Translations under genes and position numbers: made by a program
From: Desulfovibrio intestinalis
GTDB taxonomy: Bacteria; Desulfobacterota; Desulfovibrionia; Desulfovibrionales; Desulfovibrionaceae
Direction: 5' to 3'
Length of the DNA stretch: 64,000 bases
NCBI RefSeq assembly: GCF_014202345.1
Contig: NZ_JACHGO010000004.1
Span: 124,001 to 188,000 of the forward strand
Shown: positions 57,719 to 64,000 of the stretch, piece after piece
Numbering within the stretch: the stretch's first letter is position 1
Layout of the letters: the number at the start of each line of letters is the position of its first letter
Notes under the pieces: model-generated
Databases searched by the model: none
Told to the model about the DNA's origin: nothing
Seen by the model: the letters and a program-made list of their open reading frames with translations, nothing else

Positions 57719-58147
57719 CTATTCCAGCGAGTCAATCTGCGTAAAAATATGCCAAAGCGTTTCATAGTTTTCGCCAAGATGCGCTTTGATACTCGTTTGG
57801 GCCTGCTGCCATAACGGCATAGCCTTGGCGAAAACGTCTTCTCCCAACGGACTGAGGTGAAGCTGGCGCTTCCGGCTTCCGGCGGGAGCCTTGTCCACGA
57901 TGAAACCCTGGCTCAAAAGTGGCTGCAGGGTGCGCACCAGGGTACTGCGCTCCAGCCGCACCCGCTGCGCCAACTGTCCCGTGCCGCAACCCGGCATGCG
58001 CGAAATATTGGCCAGCAGGGAATACTGGGTAACGCTGATGCCAGCAGGTTCAAGCGCCGAGTCGTAAAAACCTGTCACCCTGTGAGACATACGGCGCAAA
58101 TTTGTGCAGACGCATGGCGATTTGGGAGGGGGGGAAACGCTTTTCAT
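57719..58147 (-). CDS. MarR family transcriptional regulator
   Basis: A 142-residue winged-helix protein. The DNA-binding part reads SVTQYSLLANISRMPGCGTGQLAQRVRLERSTLVRTLQPLLSQGF with the wing APAGSRKRQLHLSPLG. GGAGACAGG precedes the ATG at 58147. Its own ribosome binding site lies in a perfect palindrome (58155-58186), so it very likely represses itself and the downstream MFS gene until a ligand binds. N-terminal Pro/Cys residues are not part of the fold. Confidence 0.88.
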   Translation of the reverse strand: MKSVSPPPKSPCVCTNLRRMSHRVTGFYDSALEPAGISVTQYSLLANISRMPGCGTGQLAQRVRLERSTLVRTLQPLLSQGFIVDKAPAGSRKRQLHLSPLGEDVFAKAMPLWQQAQTSIKAHLGENYETLWHIFTQIDSLE

Positions 58148-58154
58148 TGTCCTG

Positions 58155-58186
58155 TCTCCATATAGTGTACATACACTATATGGAGA
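58155..58186. promoter_or_regulatory. Perfect 15-bp palindromic operator
   Basis: TCTCCATATAGTGTA and TACACTATATGGAGA are exact inverted copies separated by CA. The site overlaps the ribosome binding site of the marR-type gene and has the size and symmetry of a MarR operator. Confidence 0.85.
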
Positions 58187-58353
58187 CCAAGTTATCTCGT
58201 CAAGAAAAAGCGCACGTAGCAACCACTCAAAACTCGAATCGACGCGGGTACCAGGCCAAGCGATTTTGCAAACCCTTGAGCCTAGCGGCGTACAAGCAGC
58301 CATGCATGGCCCACGGCGTTTTGCGTCAGCCCTTGCGGGCTCAAACCATAAAA

Positions 58354-58381
58354 AAGCGCCGCCCCAGACGGGGCGGCGCTT
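58354..58381 (-). terminator. Terminator of lldP
   Basis: AAGCGCCGCCCC pairs with GGGGCGGCGCTT-type arms; on the minus strand a run of T follows. It lies 23 bases after the lldP stop codon. Confidence 0.88.
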
Positions 58382-58403
58382 ATAATCAGCCTATACTAGA
58401 TAC

Positions 58404-60041
58404 TTAGGAAGGCAGCATCCAGTGGAGCACGCCAGCCTGCAGATAGGTGAGCGCGCAGATAAACAGGGTCATGGCGATACTGTGACCCAGGGTGAAGCGG
58501 AAGAGGTCGCCTTCATGACCCACCAGATTGGTAGCTGCGGTGGCCACACTGATGGACTGGGGCGAAATCATCTTACCGGTAACACCACCGGAGGAGTTGG
58601 CGGCCACGGCCAGGTTGGGGTCCATGCCCACAACTTCGGCGGTAGAACGCTGCATACCGCAGAAGAGAGCGTTGGACGAGGTGTCCGAACCAGTCAGGAA
58701 CACGCCGAGCCAACCCAGAATGGGCGAGAACAGCGGGAACAGCGAACCGGTCAGGGTGAAGGCGATACCCATTGTGGAGCTCATGCCCGAGTAGTTCATG
58801 AGGTAGGCCAGGCCAAGAATCATGGCGATGGTCAGAATGGGGAAGCGCAGCTGGAAAATGGTACGGCCAAAGCAGTTGACGGCCTTGCCGAAGGAATAAC
58901 CGGGCATGAAAGGCACGGCAATGAAACCGGCGATCAGAATGGCGGTGCCGCCAGCAGACAGCCAGTTGAAGGTAAAGACAGCAGCATAGGCGCTGTTCTT
59001 GGTCACAATGGGAAGGGTCTTTTCAACCATGCCGTCCAGACCGGGCCAGGCGAACTTCATGACGGCGCCGGGGATGGCGTTCAGCATGTTCTTGAACTGG
59101 GGCAGGCCCCACAGGAAGACCATGACGGCCAGAATGATGTAAGGCAGCCATGCACGCACGACAACGCCAAAGGCAGGTGCAGCACCTTCAATCTTGCTTT
59201 CCTGCTCGCCTTCAAAACGCCAGATGCGGGCGGGCTTCCACACGCGCAGCAGCAGCACCATGGCGATGATGGTGATCAGGGCCGACATGATGTCGGGCAG
59301 GGTCGGGCCGTGGAAGTTGGAGAACAGGAACTGCGAACCGGCGAAGGCCACGCCAGCCACAATAATGGCGGGCAGCACTTCCATAGCACGGCGGAAGCCG
59401 CACATAACGCAGCAGAGCCACAAGGGCACAAGAATGGACAGGAAGGGCAACTGACGGCCCACGATCTGGCTGACGGTCATTTCGTTCAGACCAGAAACCT
59501 GCGCGCCCACGATAATCGGAATACCGATGGCGCCAAAGGCCACGGGAGCGGTGTTGGCGATAAGGCAGATACCGGCGGCGTACAGGGGCTTGAAGCCCAG
59601 GCCCACCAGCATGGCCGCAGTGATGGCCACGGGCGTGCCGAAGCCAGCCGTGCCTTCGATAAACGAACCAAAGGCAAAGGCGATAAAGATGGCCTGCAGA
59701 CGGCGGTCGTCTGTCAGACGGGCAAGCGAGTCTTTGATGTACTCAAACTCGCCTGATTCCACGGTCATGTTGTACACCCACACGGCCGTGATAACGATCC
59801 AGATGATCGGGAAGAGGCCGAAGGCCGCGCCGTAAGTCAGCGCGCTGAATGCCGTGCCTACAGGCATGCCCCAGACAAAAAGCGCGAGAACGAAGGCCAA
59901 ACACACGGCCAAGGCTGCTGCGTAGTGCCCTTTGGCGCGGCGAACCGCCAACATGTAAAAAAGACTGATCAGCGGAATGCCCGCCACAAGAGCGGACCAC
60001 ACGGCACCACCCATAGGATCATAAACTTGCGTCCATGCCAT
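58404..60041 (-). CDS. lldP: L-lactate permease
   Basis: A 545-residue permease of the LctP family with about 14 membrane helices. Conserved blocks are FGSFIEGTAGFGTPVAITAAMLVGLGF and the late TGSDTSSNALFCGMQ and ANSSGGVTGKMISPQSI. It brings in lactate, the main carbon and electron source of Desulfovibrio, with protons. AGGGAGCAG precedes the ATG at 60041; the upstream in-frame starts lack a site. The leader has an inverted pair CCGTCCA / TGGACGG (60117-60147) that could be an operator. Confidence 0.94.
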   Translation of the reverse strand: MAWTQVYDPMGGAVWSALVAGIPLISLFYMLAVRRAKGHYAAALAVCLAFVLALFVWGMPVGTAFSALTYGAAFGLFPIIWIVITAVWVYNMTVESGEFEYIKDSLARLTDDRRLQAIFIAFAFGSFIEGTAGFGTPVAITAAMLVGLGFKPLYAAGICLIANTAPVAFGAIGIPIIVGAQVSGLNEMTVSQIVGRQLPFLSILVPLWLCCVMCGFRRAMEVLPAIIVAGVAFAGSQFLFSNFHGPTLPDIMSALITIIAMVLLLRVWKPARIWRFEGEQESKIEGAAPAFGVVVRAWLPYIILAVMVFLWGLPQFKNMLNAIPGAVMKFAWPGLDGMVEKTLPIVTKNSAYAAVFTFNWLSAGGTAILIAGFIAVPFMPGYSFGKAVNCFGRTIFQLRFPILTIAMILGLAYLMNYSGMSSTMGIAFTLTGSLFPLFSPILGWLGVFLTGSDTSSNALFCGMQRSTAEVVGMDPNLAVAANSSGGVTGKMISPQSISVATAATNLVGHEGDLFRFTLGHSIAMTLFICALTYLQAGVLHWMLPS

Positions 60042-60217
60042 AACAACTGCTCCCTTAACGCTGTGGGTTTTTGGATGACGAGTGACAGGCGCTTGTCCAT
60101 CCCACGCGATCTGTACCCGTCCATCCCCAATGATAGCTCTTGGACGGATACCTGTTTCCCGAGCAAAAAACAATGCTTTTTTGAAAGTCGGACGGTATAA
60201 AGATAAAAAACCTGTGT

Positions 60218-61198
60218 TTAACGGCGCAGGCTGGCAGGGAGGGCAAAGTACAGACGGGCGGCAAAATCAAAAAAAATCCCGGGAAAAAAGCTGGCCCACC
60301 AGAACATCTGGTATTTTTTTCCGCTGTGCCGCCAGGGCGCTATGGCCTGGCGCGCTTCTGCATTTCTGCCTTCGCGCCACAGCGCCACAGCCTTCTGAAA
60401 GGCTGCCCGGCGGGTAAGAAGAAGAACAAGACCGGCATGTTCCTGATCGTAACCGGGGTAGAGGTTACGGTGTTTGTCAAGAATGCGCAGGGTTTCGTCC
60501 GCGAACTGGCCGAACTTGCGAAAGGTCGTATTTGATCCGTGTACGCGCCACACCGTAAGGGGTTCGTCCACATGATCCAGTTCCCAGTCATGCGCGATAC
60601 GGTAAAAAACGTCAGCTTCTTCACAAACGTTGAGGCTTTCATCAAACCAGCCGCCGTTTTCTCCCTGCCCGGTGGGCGTGCCCCGGGCGGAAAGGCCAGC
60701 AAGGGCCTCGGCACGCACCGCGGCAGACGACATGGATATCCACTGCCGCTCCATAAGGGCGGCAAAGACCATGCCCCGCTCTGGCCCGGTCTCTGAAAAT
60801 ACGCGCTTGAGCACCCGCTTGCCGTCAAAAATTTCCGTATCCGTACACACAAGCCCCAGCCGGGGATTGTTTTCAAACAGGGCTACCTGCAGCTCCAGCT
60901 TGCGGGGCCGCCAAATGTCGTCGCAATCCAGAAAGGCAATATACCGTCCTCTGGCATGGGCAAGCGCCAGGTTGCGGGCAGCCCCAAGAGGTACGGTGGT
61001 TTCGCCCCGGAAGTAACGCACCTTCTCGCCATAGCTTTGCGCGATGGCCGGGCTTTCGTCAGTGGAGCCATTGTCCCAGAATATAACCTCGAAATCCGAA
61101 AACGTCTGGGCCATAATGCTGTCCATAGCTTCACGCAGATCGCGTGAGCTGTTGAGGCAGTTCATGATGATTGAAATGGCGGGAGCGCTCATGGTCAT
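60218..61198 (-). CDS. Family 2 glycosyltransferase
   Basis: A 326-residue GT-A-fold transferase. It starts MTMSAPAISIIMNCLNSSRD, the nucleotide-sugar site is FEVIFWDNGSTDESP, and the metal-binding DxD equivalent is FLDCDDIWRP. A late hydrophobic region (FWWASFFPGIFF) may contact the membrane. The start codon overlaps the GtrA stop (ATGA), so expression is coupled. With GtrA it may transfer a sugar to a lipid carrier or to a surface glycan. Confidence 0.88.
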   Translation of the reverse strand: MTMSAPAISIIMNCLNSSRDLREAMDSIMAQTFSDFEVIFWDNGSTDESPAIAQSYGEKVRYFRGETTVPLGAARNLALAHARGRYIAFLDCDDIWRPRKLELQVALFENNPRLGLVCTDTEIFDGKRVLKRVFSETGPERGMVFAALMERQWISMSSAAVRAEALAGLSARGTPTGQGENGGWFDESLNVCEEADVFYRIAHDWELDHVDEPLTVWRVHGSNTTFRKFGQFADETLRILDKHRNLYPGYDQEHAGLVLLLTRRAAFQKAVALWREGRNAEARQAIAPWRHSGKKYQMFWWASFFPGIFFDFAARLYFALPASLRR

Positions 61199-61710
61199 TC
61201 CTCATTGGTTGGGGGATGGACAGACGGTGGCGTTTGCTGCGCGGCCTGCGTTGATGGTCTTATATCCGCGCTTTGCCGGAACACCCAGTACTTGCACAGC
61301 AAATAGACCATAACCGGAACAAGCAGCACGGCTACGGGCATGGCGGCCTCATACGTCAGGCTCAAACGTATGAGCAGCCAGATGATGGCAGAATTGAGCC
61401 CAAGCCCCAGGGCCTGGGCAGCGGCAAACCGGGCCAGCCTGGTCCAATGGGACAGCCCGCTCGCAGAGCTGGCTGTCCCGAAAGTCCACAGGCTTTGCCC
61501 CAAGTAGGAAACAATGAAGCTCAGTGCATAGGCCAGAGCATTGCCCATCAGGACAGGCATGCCCCCAAAATTGACGAACAGCAGCCCCAGCAAGGCATAG
61601 GTCAGCGTAGCCGCTCCACCTACCATGCCGAAGCGTATCCACCGCTTGTCCAGCAGCCCCCTTACAAAGGCCGTGAGGTCAGCCAGACGGGGCGGCCGCA
61701 GCCCACTCAC
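61195..61710 (-). CDS. GtrA-like membrane protein
   Basis: A 171-residue protein with four membrane helices. The GtrA family pattern RFGMVGGAATLTYALLGLLFV and YALSFIVSYLGQSLWTF is clear. GtrA proteins are thought to flip undecaprenyl-phosphate-linked sugars. The GTG at 61710 overlaps the aminotransferase stop (GTGA) and is chosen over an ATG inside that gene. It is followed, with an ATGA overlap, by the glycosyltransferase gene. Confidence 0.82.
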   Translation of the reverse strand: MSGLRPPRLADLTAFVRGLLDKRWIRFGMVGGAATLTYALLGLLFVNFGGMPVLMGNALAYALSFIVSYLGQSLWTFGTASSASGLSHWTRLARFAAAQALGLGLNSAIIWLLIRLSLTYEAAMPVAVLLVPVMVYLLCKYWVFRQSADIRPSTQAAQQTPPSVHPPTNEE

Positions 61711-62846
61711 CGTCTCAAGGCCTCTTCTATGCCAGTGCACACGGCGTCCACATCTTCCAGGGTCAAAGCGGGATGCAGAGGCAGAGTCACCAGTTCGGCA
61801 TAAAGCTGTTCCGTAACGGGCAGGCTTTCACCGTGACCGAAGTAGGTCAACAGATGGTTGGGCTTGTAGTGGACGCCCGTGGGCAGATCCTGGGTAGCCA
61901 GAAACTCTTTCACGGCGTCCTTGCGGCCATCAAGTATGCGCACTGGCATGATATGGCGCACCACAAAATCACGAGGATCCGTGTGCAGCAGGGCTACATG
62001 CGGCACAGCAGCCAGACGTTCGGCATAGCGGGCCGCGAGGGCTCGCCGGGCAGGAATGAATTCCTCTTCCAGACGCGAAAGCTGCACGCGTCCGATGGCG
62101 GCCATAATGTTGCTCATGTGGTAACGCCAGCCCTGCCGCTTCACGTCGGGGTCCCAGGAGCGGGCTCCGGCAAAGCGCTTTTGCGCGTCATTTTCCACAG
62201 AAAGCAGGCGGCCGTCCGAAGCCAGCTGGCCCGCCTCGGCGTCAAAAGCCACAAGGCAGCCGCCTTCGCCGCAGGTGATATTTTTAATGCCATCAAAACT
62301 GAAGCAGACCATATCGCCAAAACTGCCGATCTTGCGGCCGTCGTGCTTGCAGCCAAAAGCATGCGCGGCGTCTTCTATCACGCGCAGTCCCTTGCGCCGG
62401 GCAAAATCGTACACTTCGTCGAGATGCCAGGGGTTGCTGGCATAGTCCACATACATGAGCGCAATGGTATTGGGAGTAATACGCTTTTCAGCATCGGCCA
62501 GATCAAGGGTGCCGGTTTCTGCCAGCACATCGCATGCCACGGGCACGCAGCCCGCAGCGGTGATGGCCTGAAAGGACGCCACAAACGTCAGTGAAGGTAC
62601 AAGAACTTCGGGTTTTCCGGGCACACGGCACTGGGCGGCCACGGCATCCACAGCCAGATGCAGGGCTGCTGTGCCCGTGTTTGTTGTGATGACCTGCTCT
62701 GGCTTTACACCAAGGTACTGGGCCAGTTCTTCTTCAAAAAGACGCACTTCATTGCCCATACCAAGATAGCCGTCCTCAAGAAGAACACGGCTGACGGCAC
62801 GGGCTTCTGCTTCGCCCACAATGGAACGTGAAAGACGCATGGACAT
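61707..62846 (-). CDS. DegT/DnrJ/EryC1/StrS family sugar aminotransferase
   Basis: A 379-residue PLP enzyme. TNTGTAALHLAVDAV binds the cofactor phosphate, EDAAHAFGCKHDGRKIGSFGD is the family core and the PLP Lys is in FDGIKNITCGEGG. These enzymes add an amino group to nucleotide-linked keto sugars of surface glycans. AGGAGG precedes an ATG at 62846 (a second ATG is two codons later). It is the first of three overlapping genes with gtrA-like and glycosyltransferase genes, so a modified aminosugar is the likely product. Confidence 0.9.
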   Translation of the reverse strand: MSMRLSRSIVGEAEARAVSRVLLEDGYLGMGNEVRLFEEELAQYLGVKPEQVITTNTGTAALHLAVDAVAAQCRVPGKPEVLVPSLTFVASFQAITAAGCVPVACDVLAETGTLDLADAEKRITPNTIALMYVDYASNPWHLDEVYDFARRKGLRVIEDAAHAFGCKHDGRKIGSFGDMVCFSFDGIKNITCGEGGCLVAFDAEAGQLASDGRLLSVENDAQKRFAGARSWDPDVKRQGWRYHMSNIMAAIGRVQLSRLEEEFIPARRALAARYAERLAAVPHVALLHTDPRDFVVRHIMPVRILDGRKDAVKEFLATQDLPTGVHYKPNHLLTYFGHGESLPVTEQLYAELVTLPLHPALTLEDVDAVCTGIEEALRR

Positions 62847-62961
62847 ACAGCCTCCTGCTGCGCGAGCGGTTGCCCCGGTGGGCAGAGGCCCATCCGGGAG
62901 GCTGCGGCGCGGCATGCGCCGGATCGCCCGAGCGGCCCGACACACGGTGCATCGACGACGC

Positions 62962-63456
62962 CTAGCCCGCTTCGGCGTTCATTTCGCTCAATAACGTGTC
63001 CAGGTCAAGAAGAATAAGCAGGCGGTCATCCAGCTTGCCCACTCCCCTGATATACTCCGATCCAATACCGCAAATCACGGGCGGAGCAGCCTCCACAGTG
63101 GAAGCAGGAATGCGCAGAACTTCTGAAACGCTGTCCACAAGAAAGCCCACTATTTTCTGGCTGAACTCCATAACAACAATGCGGGTGTTGCTGTCGCGCT
63201 CCACGGCAGGCATGTTGAAGCGGGTGCGCATGTTGATGACAGGTATGACCTTGCCCCGCAGATTGATGACGCCTTCAATGAAGCGCGCCGCATGCGGCAC
63301 CATGGTTATCTGCATGGGGCGGATAATTTCCTGCACGGAAAGAATGTCTACCCCAAACTCTTCTTCGGCAATGTTAAAGGTGACCAGCTGCAGCCTGTCG
63401 CCTTCGTGCTCGTCTTCGCCGTTCAGCTCAAGAGCGGCATCAGCTATATGATCCAT
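62962..63456 (-). CDS. cheW: Chemotaxis coupling protein CheW
   Basis: A 164-residue CheW. It carries the two-part SH3-like fold: QLVTFNIAEEEFGVDILSVQEII, then FIEGVINLRGKVIPVINMR, and the end VGKLDDRLLILLDLDTLLS. It links chemoreceptors to CheA. GGAGGTAAGACC precedes the ATG at 63456. No cheA or receptor gene is directly adjacent in the window. Confidence 0.93.
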   Translation of the reverse strand: MDHIADAALELNGEDEHEGDRLQLVTFNIAEEEFGVDILSVQEIIRPMQITMVPHAARFIEGVINLRGKVIPVINMRTRFNMPAVERDSNTRIVVMEFSQKIVGFLVDSVSEVLRIPASTVEAAPPVICGIGSEYIRGVGKLDDRLLILLDLDTLLSEMNAEAG

Positions 63457-63691
63457 GGTCTTACCTCCATCAGTGGCGGGCAAAAGGCCCCATTGGCTTT
63501 ATCGGCAGAGATGCCCACAGCAAAAGGGGCGCATACAATTCAGAACAGACGAAATTTAAAATACCCTGTGTTCCGGCGTGCGCACAGCGTCTTTTGGCCC
63601 GGCGCGCGCTGCCTTGCGGCGGATTGCACCATTTACGCGGCGCTAAATTTTTCAAAACGTGCAGCACAAAGAACTTTGTTCCACAAAAATA

Positions 63692-64000
63692 TCAGGCAAC
63701 CTCGCGCAGCAGCTTTTCCCGCAGCCGGTCAGCACGCTCTGCCATGCCAGCCGTGTCGAAATCCTTGACCGCCGCCAGTATGGCCACCATATCCCCGGCG
63801 TGGGGCGTGCCCTCAACCAGCGACATCAGTGCTTCCAAAGCGCCTTCGACACCGCCCCAGTCCGTCTCCACGCGCTTGGGCAATTCGCCCAAAAGGGCCA
63901 GCAGCGCGGTTCGGTGTTCCTCGGCCAGTTGCAAATTGCCGCTTTTTGTTTCGCTGGCACGGGCGTCGATTGCTTGAACATACTCAAGCACCTGCCCCAT
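63692..64000 (-). CDS. Unknown helical protein, possibly cut by the window edge
   Basis: An open frame of 102 residues from the right edge, starting MGQVLEYVQAIDARASETKS and ending KLLREVA. It is Ala/Leu/Glu-rich and helical, without motifs I know. Because it begins exactly at the edge, the true start may lie outside. It is upstream of cheW on the same strand, but the gap of about 235 bases leaves the link open. Confidence 0.5.
   Translation of the reverse strand: MGQVLEYVQAIDARASETKSGNLQLAEEHRTALLALLGELPKRVETDWGGVEGALEALMSLVEGTPHAGDMVAILAAVKDFDTAGMAERADRLREKLLREVA

Overview
The window comes from a dissimilatory sulfate-reducing deltaproteobacterium of the Desulfovibrio group, most likely close to Desulfovibrio desulfuricans. 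The evidence is the adenylylsulfate reductase genes (aprB, aprA) next to the electron-transfer complex genes qmoA, qmoB, qmoC and qmoD, a split-Soret cytochrome c of the type known from D. desulfuricans ATCC 27774, an L-lactate permease, and many low-spacing operons with GGAGG-type ribosome binding sites. No rRNA, tRNA, CRISPR, prophage or transposase gene was recognised.

Layout. 1-4.1 kb: end of an unknown gene, a secreted EF-hand protein, a YgiQ-type radical SAM protein, SlyX and a GNAT acetyltransferase. 4.5-13.2 kb (minus strand): the sulfate-respiration block aprB-aprA, then qmoA-qmoB-qmoC-qmoD. 13.5-15.4 kb: an unusual protein with an Arg/Asp repeat tail, a chorismate-mutase-like segment and a degenerate EPSP-synthase-like domain. 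16-21 kb: an exported Ntn-type amide hydrolase, a cytochrome b561-like membrane protein, ribBA and a YkgJ-type cysteine-cluster protein. 21.2-27 kb (minus): trmL-cobD-TauE/SafE-RND pump gene string. 27.3-34 kb: a HyuA-like protein, ilvE, then dnaX-ebfC-recR. 34-38.5 kb: ZIP transporter, chemoreceptor, split-Soret cytochrome c. 38.8-49.4 kb: dnaK, an LpoA-like lipoprotein, gatC-gatA, an isochorismatase-fold hydrolase, a guanidine-riboswitch-controlled gdx exporter, an M23 peptidase, ttcA, rpoZ and dnaJ. 50-60 kb: cstA-type permease, a TPP-riboswitch-controlled thiS-thiG-thiH-thiF cluster, an MFS transporter with its MarR regulator and a perfect palindromic operator, and lldP. 60.2-64 kb (minus): cheW, then a translationally coupled sugar aminotransferase - GtrA - glycosyltransferase set.

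How it fits together. Lactate enters by LldP and probably pyruvate or peptides by the CstA-type permease. Electrons from the menaquinone pool are thought to reach APS reductase through Qmo. Thiamine, riboflavin and cobamide enzymes supply cofactors, and DnaK/DnaJ supply folding.

The most striking non-coding feature is a family of at least a dozen dispersed elements of about 40-190 bp with terminal inverted repeats ending in CTAGAGCA. They fall into two internal classes, sit only between genes, provide or preserve the TAG stop codon of three genes (ribBA, dnaJ, thiH), split the thi cluster twice, and in one place appear nested, which suggests past mobility. No mobilising enzyme for them is visible here.
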